Shown here in pieces: positions 42,916-54,199 of a stretch of 64,000 bases of DNA (position 1 is its first letter; every line of letters starts with the position of its first letter). This stretch comes from an uncultured Pirellulales bacterium (GTDB taxonomy: Bacteria; Planctomycetota; Planctomycetia; Pirellulales; Thermoguttaceae). A program made the position numbers and the translations under genes. The notes beneath the pieces were generated by a model, which worked only from the letters and a program-made list of their open reading frames with translations, ran no database searches and was not told the origin of the DNA. The stretch covers positions 28,467 through 92,466 of the forward strand of contig CALLPE010000027.1 in assembly GCA_938015445.1 (NCBI GenBank). The letters run 5' to 3'.

Positions 42916-44169
42916 TTGGCTAGCGCCGAAAAGGTGTATGTCATCGGCATCGGCGAGAATGGGCTGGATGGTCTTACTGCCGCGGCCCGGGAACTGATCC
43001 ATTCCGCCCAGTTGCTGGTAGGCGAGGCGCACGAGCTGGCCCAAGTGCCCGAGTGCGGCGCCGAGCGCCTGGTAATCAGTAACCAACTCGACGAGGCGGT
43101 GTCTAAGCTGCGGGAAGTGCTGGGCACACGGCGCACGGTGGTTCTGGCCAGCGGCGATCCGCTGTTTTATGGGGTGGCTCGCTATCTGTGCGACCGCCTG
43201 GGAAAAGAGAACTTCGAGGTGGTGCCGCACGTCAGTAGCATGCAATTGGCCTTCGCCCGGGTAAAAGAAAGCTGGGAAGACGCCTTTCTGACCAATCTGG
43301 CCCACTACCCGCTGGAAAACGTTCTGGAACAAATCCGCGGGGCGGAAAAAGTCGGCCTCTTCACTACCGAGCAGTACACCCCTGCTGTTATCGCCCGTAC
43401 CCTCCTGGAACACCAGCTCGACTACTTCACGGCTTATGTGTGCGAGAACCTTGGCTCGCCCGACGAGCGGGTAACTCACGGCGAATTGGCCGAAATCGCT
43501 TCGCACGAATATTCGCCGCTGAATGTGATGATACTGGTGCGCAAGCCGCTGGCGCCCGACCGGCCCAGTCATGCAATCGGACGGCGGCTTTTCGGCAACC
43601 TGGACGAGGCCTTTCTTCAGTCGAAGCCCAAACGCGGCCTGCTCACCCCGGCTGAGATCCGCGCCATTGCGCTGGCCGAGATGGACATCGGGCCGGCCAG
43701 CGTCGTGTGGGACGTTGGGGCCGGCAGCGGCTCGGTGGCCATCGAGGCCGCCCAACTGGCCCCGCAAGGCAAGGTGTACGCTATCGAACAGGACGCTGAA
43801 GACCATCAGTTGATCCTGGATAACGCCAAGCGGTTCGGAGTGACCAACCTAGTAGCGGTGCTGGGCCGCGCGCCGGAAGCATGGAAGGACCTTCCGCAGC
43901 CGGATGCCGTGTTTGTCGGCGGCAGCGGACGCGGCATAAGTCAATTGGTAGTCGGGGCTTACGAGCGGCTCCGCCCAGGCGGACGACTGGCCGCTACCAT
44001 CGGCAGCATCGACAACCTGGCCGAGACGCATCAGGCGCTGCACAAATTGTGCGGCCATCTAAATGTGCTGATGGTCAATTTGGCCAGGGGAAACTATCAC
44101 TTCGACCGGCTGCGCTTCACCGCGCTGAATCCGGTCTTCGTACTTTCGGCCGCCAAACCGCAGCGATAA
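42916..44169 (+). CDS. cbiET: Precorrin-6Y methylase/decarboxylase fusion (CbiE-CbiT, CobL type)
   Basis: 417 residues; TTG start at 42916 supported by AAGGAG (42903-42908) at 7-bp spacing. The CbiE half (1-~215) has VYVIGIGENGLDGL and the tetrapyrrole-methylase motif ASGDPLFYG (78-86). The CbiT half begins GLLTPAEIRAIALAEM and has the SAM-binding loop WDVGAGSGSVAIEAA (265-279). It methylates and decarboxylates precorrin-6B/cobalt-precorrin-6 in corrin-ring synthesis. No other cobalamin gene is in the window, so the pathway is dispersed or the enzyme is an orphan. Confidence 0.95.
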   Translation: MASAEKVYVIGIGENGLDGLTAAARELIHSAQLLVGEAHELAQVPECGAERLVISNQLDEAVSKLREVLGTRRTVVLASGDPLFYGVARYLCDRLGKENFEVVPHVSSMQLAFARVKESWEDAFLTNLAHYPLENVLEQIRGAEKVGLFTTEQYTPAVIARTLLEHQLDYFTAYVCENLGSPDERVTHGELAEIASHEYSPLNVMILVRKPLAPDRPSHAIGRRLFGNLDEAFLQSKPKRGLLTPAEIRAIALAEMDIGPASVVWDVGAGSGSVAIEAAQLAPQGKVYAIEQDAEDHQLILDNAKRFGVTNLVAVLGRAPEAWKDLPQPDAVFVGGSGRGISQLVVGAYERLRPGGRLAATIGSIDNLAETHQALHKLCGHLNVLMVNLARGNYHFDRLRFTALNPVFVLSAAKPQR

Positions 44170-44553
44170 AACCGCTGCTATAAGCCAACTGCGTATCCCG
44201 CACTGGGCGGCATGAATCACTAGGCCGCAGGGGTGCTTACGCTTTGAGCCCCGACAGTTATGGCAATCGTTGCTGCTGCCTGCTCGAAGCGTTTGGCGGG
44301 GACTTACGCTTGCCGATGCGATGGGGCTCATCTCTCGGCATGCCACAGAAGCGCGCCGTCTCCGAGCGGTCCACAGACCCGCAACTTCTGTCCAATCCAG
44401 ATAATATGCACCGACGGGGGAGCATAAAGAATCTGGAGAATATATGACGATAAACTAAGACAGCACGAAGGGGCAATATGTTCTAAAGCGCTCCGCTTAT
44501 CTCGATTTTTCTAGCTTAGTTACATTAGCCACAGTGCCCAGACTAGCAATCCG
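44170..44553. other. Gap of 384 bp
   Basis: Contains no convincing gene. The second half (from about 44400) is AT-richer than its surroundings, consistent with a promoter region for the RNase H-like and glgB genes, but no clean consensus was chosen. Confidence 0.35.
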
Positions 44554-45199
44554 ATGAACGTTACTACACCGCACTATCTGGCCTATGTACGGTCCGGCGA
44601 AGACGACAGCCGCGGCCGTTGGGGGTTTGAGCTACGCCGCTCCGATGGTGCGGAACGTATCGAAGCTTCCGACGTCGAACCCAAGGTCAGCGGTACCCGA
44701 CTCGACCTGCTGGCGTTGGTCCGCGCACTGGAATCGCTGGATCAACCGTCGCGGGTGACGTTCATCGGGTTGCGGCCGGAGATCGAACGCGGCATACGAT
44801 ACGGGCTTGCGGAGTGGCGCTCCAACGGTTGGCGTTGGGAGTGGTTCGGCCAGATGGTGCCCGTTCGCAATTGCGATTTGTGGCAGCGCGTCGATCGCGC
44901 CTTGCGGTTCCATCAGGTAGATTGTCGCCGATGGCGCATCGACGGGCCGCATCTGCACGGTCACTCCGCTGGCGACAGCGCTGCTGTTGACGGCCATCTG
45001 GCCGGTAAAAATGGCGACAACTTGGGGGAGCGGCCCCTAGGCGGCAACTCGCCGGAAAACGGCCAGCCGGGAAAAACTGCCGGACAAACGGCCTGGGGGC
45101 TTCGCACCGTCTTGATAAATTGGTTAGTATATATAGATTTAATGGCCCGCCGGTCGAAGCGCCTGCTGGCCCTGTGCTTTCCCGCAAGGAGGTTCGTAA

Positions 45200-45210
<11 letters not shown>
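44554..45210 (+). CDS. RNase HI-fold protein with degenerate active site
   Basis: 218 residues. Residues ~8-130 follow RNase HI closely: [14 protein letters not shown] aligns with the E48 helix, [17 protein letters not shown] with the D70 strand and helix, and [19 protein letters not shown] with the classical KNVDLWQRLDAAL segment. The catalytic carboxylates are not conserved: D10 falls at AYVRSGE, E48 is replaced by Asp, D70 by Leu/Arg, and D134 has no clear equivalent. It is therefore a probable non-catalytic RNase H-like protein. The last 80 residues have no recognisable domain. The gene overlaps glgB by 11 bp in another frame, implying translational coupling. Confidence 0.75.
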
Positions 45211-47410
<2,200 letters not shown>

Positions 47411-47858
47411 CCAGCCGGTCTCAAAGTGCAGCCACCGGCGCCCGGCGATTTGCGAACCAGAAGCCCCACGGCTGCGCAGTATTTGTGCGACTGCGCGACT
47501 ATGGCTCTTGCTTTTCGACCGAAAAGCGGGTTCACTTTTTCTTGTCGTGTACCCCTTCGCTCGACCATTTTGCGGACTTTTGTTCGACCACGCATTTGCG
47601 CTTCCTCAGACCACTTGATTGAACGTCCTTCAACCATGCGCTTGACGTGTGGTTCGGACATGCACTTGAACCTCTGTTGAACCGACCTTGAGCCTTTGTT
47701 GAACCCAACGCGAACCTCTATTGAACCCAACGCGAACCTTTGTTGAACCAAACTCGAACCTTTGTTGAACCGAACTCGAACCTTTGTTGAACCCAACTCG
47801 AATCTTTGTTGAACCGAACTTGAACCTCTGTTGAACCGAGCAGTCTAGGAGACATGCA
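47411..47858. other. Gap of 448 bp dominated by repeats
   Basis: No gene. The first 140 bp after glgB are unremarkable; 47550-47665 appears to contain decayed relatives of the 22-bp unit that forms the clean array from 47666. AGGAGA at 47847-47852 serves the next gene. Confidence 0.4.
47666..47841. repeat. Eight-unit 22-bp array directly upstream of a ribosome-binding site
   Basis: Eight contiguous units of exactly 22 bp from 47666, all with GAACCTTTGTTGAACC or a close variant followed by GAAC/CAAC. The end (47841) is 5 bp before the AGGAGA ribosome-binding site. There are no spacers, so it is not a CRISPR array. Confidence 0.95.
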
Positions 47859-49226
47859 GTGAATTCTTCGTTCGATCGCCGGCAATGGTTGCGGTACGTA
47901 TGGGCTTCGGGTGCGGCGGCGGGACTGGCCCGGCTGGGAGCGAGCGACTGCTCGGCTGCCGAGGTGGGCGAACCCGGCGGCTTCCAAAGCTCGATCATCG
48001 CCAAGAGCAAGATCGACGCCAACCGGGCCAACGCTCGATTGGTGGGCGATCGGGTCATCCAGCCCGAACGCCAACTGCCTGTGCTGCACCGCACCGATGT
48101 GCTGGTCGTGGGCGGCGGCTCGGCGGGCGTGGTGGCGGCACTGGCTGCCCGGCGCGCCGGGGCCGACGTGACGCTGGTGGAACGCTACGGCCATTTCGGG
48201 GGCTTGTGGACCGGCGGACTAGTGCTGCTGATCCTGGGCCATATCGTCAAGGGCGGCAAACAGGTGTGCCAGGGCATCGGCGAAGAAATTATGCGGCGGT
48301 TGGAGAAACTCGACGGGGCAATCATCAATCGCCGTCCCGGGGTAAATCCCACCGTCGATGCCGAAGCCGCCAAGTACATCCTGGTAGAAATGGTCATGGA
48401 GGCCAAGCTCAAGGTTTTCCTCCACTGTTGGGGTGTGGATGCCATCATGGACGGCGACAGCATCCGCGGGGCAGTGTTTGAAAGCAAGTCCGGCCGACAA
48501 GCCATTCTGGCCAAAGTGGTCGTCGATGCCACCGGCGATGGCGACGTGCTGGCAGCCGCCGGGGCCGAGTACGAGCACCGCTCGCACAACGTGGGGCTGG
48601 TCTCTCGCGTCGGAAATCTGGACCGCGTGGATAAACAGGCGGCTCAGCAGTCGCCCAAGCCACGCGGCCTGGGTGGCCCCACGCCCGTCCCGGGTGTCAA
48701 TTGGGTGAACATGCTCGGTCCCGAAGTGGACGGATTAGACATCGAAGTGCTCACCCGCTTGGAACTCAACCATCGCCGCTTCATCTGGCAGAACGTGCAA
48801 AAAATGCGCAAGACGCCCGGGTACGAAAAGGTGTATTTGGTCGAGACGGCCCCGCAATTGGGAGTGCGCATCACGCGCGTGCTGGCCGGGGTGAAGACCA
48901 TCACCCGCAACGACATCGACGCCCCTACCAAAATTCCCGACGTAGTGGGCGTCGGCGGCGCATCCCATGCCGAACATGGCCCGTGGCAAATTCCCTACGG
49001 CGCGCTGCTGCCGGTGAAGATCGACAACTTGCTGGCGGCCGGGCGCTGCGTAAGCGCCGAAATGCGGATGGCCGATCTGGTGCGATTGATTCCCAACTGC
49101 TTCGTAACGGGGCACGCCGCCGGAGTGGCCGCTGCCGTGGCCGCCATGGACGGCTGTCGGCCGCGCGACGTGGACATATCGAAACTGCAGCGCATCCTCC
49201 GCGAGCAAGAGGCTTATCTGGGGTGA
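47859..49226 (+). CDS. Exported FAD-dependent oxidoreductase (FAD_oxidored family)
   Basis: 455 residues; GTG 47859 with AGGAGA upstream (the nearby ATG at 47854 opens only a two-codon frame). A twin-arginine-like start, DRRQWLRYVWASGAAAG, precedes TDVLVVGGGSAGVVAALAAR (Rossmann GGGSAG at residues 85-90), ERYGHFGGLWTGG and later VVDATGDGDVLAAAGAEY, the classic FAD-family signature. The last residues (GHAAGVAAAVAAMDGCRPRD) bind the FAD ribityl part. The stop codon overlaps the GTG of the next gene (GTGA), so electrons are probably passed to the membrane ferredoxin protein encoded there. Substrate unknown. Confidence 0.92.
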   Translation: MNSSFDRRQWLRYVWASGAAAGLARLGASDCSAAEVGEPGGFQSSIIAKSKIDANRANARLVGDRVIQPERQLPVLHRTDVLVVGGGSAGVVAALAARRAGADVTLVERYGHFGGLWTGGLVLLILGHIVKGGKQVCQGIGEEIMRRLEKLDGAIINRRPGVNPTVDAEAAKYILVEMVMEAKLKVFLHCWGVDAIMDGDSIRGAVFESKSGRQAILAKVVVDATGDGDVLAAAGAEYEHRSHNVGLVSRVGNLDRVDKQAAQQSPKPRGLGGPTPVPGVNWVNMLGPEVDGLDIEVLTRLELNHRRFIWQNVQKMRKTPGYEKVYLVETAPQLGVRITRVLAGVKTITRNDIDAPTKIPDVVGVGGASHAEHGPWQIPYGALLPVKIDNLLAAGRCVSAEMRMADLVRLIPNCFVTGHAAGVAAAVAAMDGCRPRDVDISKLQRILREQEAYLG

Positions 49227-50626
49227 ACGCCACCAGCCAGCAAGCTCAACCGCCTGCCCGCGCTGGTGGCTCGACCGTCAAGCGCTGGCGAAGCGCGTCG
49301 CGCGTTGCCGCGCTATTGGCGTCGGCTGCGCTGCTATCGCCGTGGCTAGCCGGAACACAATGGCCGCAGCTCGTGCCGGCAGCAAGCGCATGGGTAGCCG
49401 TGTGCAGCACCGCGGCCTTGGGCAGCTTGGCGTCGATTTTCGTCGTAGCCGGTCTGTTGGCGGCAGTGGCGGCTATTTTCTGGCGGCGATGGTTCTGCCG
49501 CTGGGGTTGCCCGGTCGGATTGTGCGCCGATGCAGCCAGCCGAATCGGCCGAAAACTCGGCTGCCGCAATCGGTCGATGTTCCCACTGGGACAATGGGTT
49601 GCGGTGCTCACACTCGTCGGAGCGGCGGTCGGCTATCCGCTGCTGTTGTTTGCCGACCCGTTGGCGATGCTGGCCGCTTTTTTCGGGCTTTTTACTAAAC
49701 CCGCTTCCACTGGTGCGATATACGCGGCGCTGGCCCTACCGGCCGTATGCCTGCTGAGCGTGTTGCTGCCAGGCCTGTGGTGCGCCCGGTTGTGTCCCCT
49801 GGGCGCAACCCAAGAGCTTCTTTGGCGGCTGCGCAGTTCGGTGCAACAGTTGCCGAAGGCAGTAATCGCCGGCCTGGTTGCCGTTATGCGCATGGCCCGA
49901 AGGGACATTCCCCCGGCAGCCGGTTCGGCAGAAATCTCCCACTGCGCTTCGAGCAGATCGACGCTCCGCGCTGGCCCGCAGCAAGTGGTCGTCGGCGATA
50001 AGGCGATTGTCGGCCACGAGGCGATGTTCGGCGACGCGGCAGCGGCTCCCGACTGCTGGCCGCTGGCGCGACGCACGGCAATCGCCGCGCTGTTGGGAGC
50101 GGTTTGGGCTGGGTTTGCCCGGCAGGCAGCGACCGTTGCCACCAGAAAAATCAGACCGCCTTCAGCTCGGTCAGATGTAGATTTTCTGGGGCTGTGCATC
50201 CGCTGCGGGAATTGCGCCCGGGCGTGCCCGACGCGCATTGTGCAACCCGACATCTCGCCGATCGGCGTTTCGGGTTTGTTGGCGCCGATGGTAAGCTTCG
50301 CGCACGACTACTGCCGCGAAGACTGCCGGCGCTGCACCGAAGTGTGCCCGACCGGCGCGATCGCCCCGCTTCCCAATGGCGACAAGCTGGCTGCACCGAT
50401 GGGTATAGCGCGCGTGGACATGAGTCTGTGCTTGCTGGGTGACGATCGAGAGTGCTTCATCTGCCGCAACTGCTGCCCGTTCCAGGCCATCACACTGGTG
50501 TTCAGCGAACAGACGTACTCGCTCACGCCGCAGATCGAGCCGGCGCGCTGTCCGGGCTGCGGCGCGTGCCAAGCAGCCTGCCCGGTCAGCCCGAAAAAAG
50601 CCATCGTAGTTTATCCTCTCGATTGA
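49223..50626 (+). CDS. NapH/NosR-like polytopic iron-sulfur protein
   Basis: 467 residues, GTG 49223 overlapping the upstream stop by GTGA. Several membrane helices in the first ~200 residues enclose two CxxxCP motifs, WFCRWGCPVGLC (91-101) and WCARLCPLGATQELLW (186-201), diagnostic of NapH/NosR/RdxA proteins. The C-terminal ~150 residues carry four cysteine groups: C325-C328-C331-C335, C364-C368-C371-C375, C403/C411-C414-C417, and C443-C446-C449-C453, which could hold several [4Fe-4S] clusters. Two of them have the CxxCxxCxxxCP ferredoxin form. It should relay electrons between quinone and the FAD oxidoreductase encoded just upstream. Confidence 0.92.
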   Translation: MNATSQQAQPPARAGGSTVKRWRSASRVAALLASAALLSPWLAGTQWPQLVPAASAWVAVCSTAALGSLASIFVVAGLLAAVAAIFWRRWFCRWGCPVGLCADAASRIGRKLGCRNRSMFPLGQWVAVLTLVGAAVGYPLLLFADPLAMLAAFFGLFTKPASTGAIYAALALPAVCLLSVLLPGLWCARLCPLGATQELLWRLRSSVQQLPKAVIAGLVAVMRMARRDIPPAAGSAEISHCASSRSTLRAGPQQVVVGDKAIVGHEAMFGDAAAAPDCWPLARRTAIAALLGAVWAGFARQAATVATRKIRPPSARSDVDFLGLCIRCGNCARACPTRIVQPDISPIGVSGLLAPMVSFAHDYCREDCRRCTEVCPTGAIAPLPNGDKLAAPMGIARVDMSLCLLGDDRECFICRNCCPFQAITLVFSEQTYSLTPQIEPARCPGCGACQAACPVSPKKAIVVYPLD

Positions 50627-50724
50627 CCAAGCAAACTGCCTCGGCCGCCGAATGCCGCCGTTGAAGCGAAAATGCCTGAAAAGATCTGCTAACCGTGCAC
50701 GGCAGACATGTCGGTGGGCGGAAT

Positions 50725-51615
50725 CTATTCCGGCACGCGCGGCGAAAGGGTGGGGTTCCAGTACTCGTTGTTCAACCGGGGAATGCTGGGATCGATCTCT
50801 ACAGGAGTGACGGTGCGGACATCCCCGCCCACAAACAACACGTTGCACGCCCCGGTGTGGCGCGGAGCGACGCTCTTGGGCCAGTAGTCGCGGTAGTTCA
50901 GACCGGCCAAGTCGGCCACGTGGCGCTCGTAGTCGAGCAGCAGAATCTTGTGGGCATCGGCGATCAGCAGGTGCGACTTGCTGTTCATGCCGTAACTGGT
51001 TTCTTCGGCGGCGCCATAGAACTCGAAGCTCTTGCCGACGAACGATCCCTTGTACCAGTCGGCCAGAAAATTGCCTTCCATATCCAGCACTTGAAAGGCG
51101 ATGTGCCCATCGTGTCGGATGCAAGTGACGGTGGTTCGTCCGTCGGGCAGTTCAACCACGTCCAGCCAGACGTCGTCCCAGTCCAAATACCAACCAGAGT
51201 CGATGTGCAACTCGTAACGCCCGGGACCTTTGTCGTATCGACGGCACAGCGAACCTTCGCCGAACGGCATTTCCACCCAGGGATCGCCCTTGCGGAGGAT
51301 TTTGACTTTCGACGGGCCGGCGGTATTGTTCTTGTTGCTTCCTTCGGGACAGATGTAGATAGCGTTCTGGTCTTCCAAAAAGGGGCGCAATTTTCCCGGC
51401 CATGAACCGGCGGCCAACCGCCGCTGGGGATACTTCTGATGAAAGTGCTGGTAGGCAATGCCGATTTGGTGGAGGTTCGACGCACATTGCGTTCGCCGGG
51501 CGGCCGTCCGCACGCCCTGCACCGCCGGCACCATCAACGCGATCAAAATAGCGATGATCGAGACGACCACCAGCAATTCGATAAGCGTAAACGCTCGGGC
51601 AAAGCGGAATCGCAT
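50725..51615 (-). CDS. DUF1559 pilin-like protein (2)
   Basis: 296 residues from ATG 51615 with AAAGGGG upstream. The N-terminal prepilin segment is [20 protein letters not shown], followed by [20 protein letters not shown]. The C-terminal box usually written H-x9-DG reads [12 protein letters not shown] here, with Gly for Asp. It is a shorter relative of the DUF1559 protein at 11-12 kb and probably also a pseudopilin-like, exported protein. It is convergent with the iron-sulfur protein gene. No operon partner. Confidence 0.93.
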   Translation of the reverse strand: MRFRFARAFTLIELLVVVSIIAILIALMVPAVQGVRTAARRTQCASNLHQIGIAYQHFHQKYPQRRLAAGSWPGKLRPFLEDQNAIYICPEGSNKNNTAGPSKVKILRKGDPWVEMPFGEGSLCRRYDKGPGRYELHIDSGWYLDWDDVWLDVVELPDGRTTVTCIRHDGHIAFQVLDMEGNFLADWYKGSFVGKSFEFYGAAEETSYGMNSKSHLLIADAHKILLLDYERHVADLAGLNYRDYWPKSVAPRHTGACNVLFVGGDVRTVTPVEIDPSIPRLNNEYWNPTLSPRVPE

Positions 51616-52028
51616 GTGTGGCCCCTTTCGCTGCAAGGCTTTTGCAGTTGCTTGTGCGCGCGATCGGCCGCTTGCCTGCTTCTCTGCCCGGCGTTAACTA
51701 ACGTCGCTTCGTTCGGGCGGCGTGCCAGTTCCACCAAAACATGCCAGTCCCACCAAAAAGAGGCTGCGCAACAGTTGTGCGGGCCGGACGCTGGACAAAT
51801 GAATCATACCAGAAAGGCCAGCGGGAAGACACTGCAAGAACCGCGCAAGCAGGTCCGCAGAAAACGCAGTGCGAGGCGGCATTAAACGCCCGGCGGCTTT
51901 TGGCAAAACGCCGTTACCGCGCAACAATGGAAAAATCACATGCCCGGCGGATCCGCCTGCCGCGGCGCGCTTTGGTCTGAGTGCGCAGCGCAAATAGGCT
52001 GGGCGGTTAGGCTTCCGCCGTAGGGCGG
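51616..52028. other. Gap of 413 bp
   Basis: No gene. A 19-bp imperfect tandem duplication (GTGCCAGTTCCACCAAAAC and a close copy) occupies 51722-51759. Confidence 0.45.
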
Positions 52029-53768
52029 TCAGTTGCCGGTCCGTTTTATCACCACCAGTGCTTGCTCGTTCGGGTCCGATGAAGATATGTGTTGGGAAAA
52101 GTACTTGTGCGCCAGCGCGGCGAGCTTGCCGGCCGGCAAACGCAGGCTGCTGCAAAGGGCGTCGGCAAGTCGGTGGGGTTTCTCCGACTTACCAGGCCCG
52201 CCGGCTACCCTGCCATAGCCCGGCACTGCGGCCAGCAGTACATCGCCCGGCTTAACCTCCACGCGGCAGCACCGAGAGTGCACCTGCGGGCCTTCGCCCA
52301 GTCGTTGTGTAGGTTCTAGCAGCGCCTGGCAACAGCCACCGGAGAAGTGCCAGAGGCTGCCCACGCCGGCCAGGGCAATGCTGCCGTGACCGCTTGTGGT
52401 ATCGAGCAACCCCAACAGCAGCGTAGCGTGCTGATCGCCGGCAGAGCCGGTCCAATGCGTGAGGTTGATACGGGCGACGGCGGTCTGCAAGTCGTGGTGA
52501 TATTGAAGATGGGCACGCACCAGCGCGCGGATCGCAGCGGCGGAGATGGCGCCGGGCAGTCCGGTAGCGACCGCCTCGATTAAGGCGAAGGCCAGATGGT
52601 TGTCGTCCGGGCAGAACCAGTCGTACAGCATTGTGGGCGACGCGCCGCCGCGGCCAGCAATTTGCCAGCCTTCCAGCAGCGGTGCGACTGTTGGCAATAG
52701 CTTGCGTTTCAATCGGCTGGCGGCGGCAAGTTGTTGTTTTACTGGGCGAAGTTGCAGATTCTCGTGCAACAGTATTTCGCGCTCCAATTCGACGGCCAGC
52801 CGGCCGGCCACGATCTCCAACATGTTGGTCTGTTTTTCGGTGAAGTCCCGCTTCTTATCCGAAAATACCCACATCGTGCCCAGCAAATTGGTCGCGGTCG
52901 AAACAGGCAGACATACCGCGGCCGGAAAATCCTCCGCTGCGCGCCAGTGGCGCATGGAAGTGGGGTCGTTCAGAACCACGGCGTGACCTAATAGCGCTTC
53001 CAAGTCGCCCAGTGCGCCGCGCAGCGGTCGGGCCGGACAGGTGAGCCGGTCGAATGGCAATCCCCAGCAGGCACGGAGCTTCAGCTCGGTGGTGGCGTCG
53101 TCGAGCAGATACAGCGCTGCCGCCTGCGCGCCTACTGCTTCGGCCCCAGCACGCAGCGCCGCTTCCAGCCGCACGGCCAAGTGTGCAGGCTCATCCGGAT
53201 GCGGTGTCAGCGGGATTCGGGCGGCCAATTCCGCTTCGCGCTGCCACAGTGCGCGCCGGGCCTCGAGCAACTCGGTGAGCATCCCGGCAATGGCGGAAGC
53301 CAATTCCGTGGCTGCACCCACTTCCACACGCTCCTGCAATGGCGTGCTCCGCCGCTGTCGGCCGGCGGCGTGCAGATCTTTCCGGCCGCCGCCACGATGG
53401 TCCTGTCGGGTTGCGGCTCGGGGCGCTGGGCGGCTTTTTTCCTCCGGCTGATGGTCGACTGGGGCCAGGCATAGGAGTCCGGGAGCAGCCGCGACGCCCT
53501 GGCTGACCGGGGCGGACCAAACGCACTTGGTCGCCACGCTCGATTCGCCGCCAACTTTTTCACTGGTCTGGTTTGTGTGTTTGGAGCGCTGTTGGGAGCG
53601 CAAATCGGGCGTTTGGATGCCAGGGGTATAGCGCAGCTCCCAACCTGTCGCCCGACGAAACGCCCGCAGCAATTCCGGAAGCGACCCGACCGCCGCCAGC
53701 GACTGGCGCTGGCCGACGGCCGAACGACTGGCAGACAAGCGCCGCAGTGGCTTGCTTTTTCTTTTCAC
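52029..53768 (-). CDS. GAF plus SpoIIE/PP2C-like protein with degenerate phosphatase site
   Basis: 579 residues, GTG start at 53768; the segment SLPELLRAFRRATGWELRYTPG near the start looks family-conserved, supporting this start. A GAF domain spans ~190-330 (AVGAQAAALYLLDDATTELKL, shown in part; FSDKKRDFTEKQTNML). The C-terminal ~355-575 follows the RsbU/SpoIIE PP2C fold, but its metal-binding Asp positions are lost: GGD is GGAS (374-377), GDVSGKG is IEAVATG (397-403), the DG of the later strand is PGYGR, and the final DD is NEQ. It is predicted to be a pseudophosphatase, perhaps a partner-switching sensor. No output domain besides this is visible. Confidence 0.8.
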   Translation of the reverse strand: MKRKSKPLRRLSASRSAVGQRQSLAAVGSLPELLRAFRRATGWELRYTPGIQTPDLRSQQRSKHTNQTSEKVGGESSVATKCVWSAPVSQGVAAAPGLLCLAPVDHQPEEKSRPAPRAATRQDHRGGGRKDLHAAGRQRRSTPLQERVEVGAATELASAIAGMLTELLEARRALWQREAELAARIPLTPHPDEPAHLAVRLEAALRAGAEAVGAQAAALYLLDDATTELKLRACWGLPFDRLTCPARPLRGALGDLEALLGHAVVLNDPTSMRHWRAAEDFPAAVCLPVSTATNLLGTMWVFSDKKRDFTEKQTNMLEIVAGRLAVELEREILLHENLQLRPVKQQLAAASRLKRKLLPTVAPLLEGWQIAGRGGASPTMLYDWFCPDDNHLAFALIEAVATGLPGAISAAAIRALVRAHLQYHHDLQTAVARINLTHWTGSAGDQHATLLLGLLDTTSGHGSIALAGVGSLWHFSGGCCQALLEPTQRLGEGPQVHSRCCRVEVKPGDVLLAAVPGYGRVAGGPGKSEKPHRLADALCSSLRLPAGKLAALAHKYFSQHISSSDPNEQALVVIKRTGN

Positions 53769-54199
53769 GGGCAGGCACTTAGCATCTAGCAGAGGGGTGC
53801 GTAAGATTTCCGTAAGCGGCTAACCTGTCCGTGGCTAGCAGGGACGGCGGGTTTATCAGGTCGGTATAAACGTTGTAAACTGTCCAAATGCCTGAGTCTT
53901 TGTGCCCTGCACATCATCCGTGGCCGATATAGATTAACATCGGCAAGATTAGCCGTTTGGCACAGTTTAACACGGCAAAGCTGTGCGGCTGGCAACAGGC
54001 CGTAGCCGGGCCGTGATATATGCCACAATAGACACCGCCCGCTGAGCGAAAGTCGAGCGATAAGAGTCGACCGAATTTTGACCCGGACTGGCAATCGGAC
54101 GCTCCGGCACGATCCGTACCGCATTTCGCAGCACTGCAATCGGTGCGGACAAACTGGCCACACTAACCGCCATCTTTGGCACTATTGAAGGCTACAACG
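53769..54199. other. Divergent gap of 431 bp
   Basis: Lies between the GAF/PP2C-like gene and the CocE-type hydrolase gene, so must contain both promoters. No gene or convincing promoter found. GAAGG at 54187-54191 is the ribosome-binding site of the hydrolase. Confidence 0.35.

Noticed and set aside
47666..47841. CRISPR array
   Set aside because: Units are directly contiguous with no unique spacers, and no cas gene is nearby.
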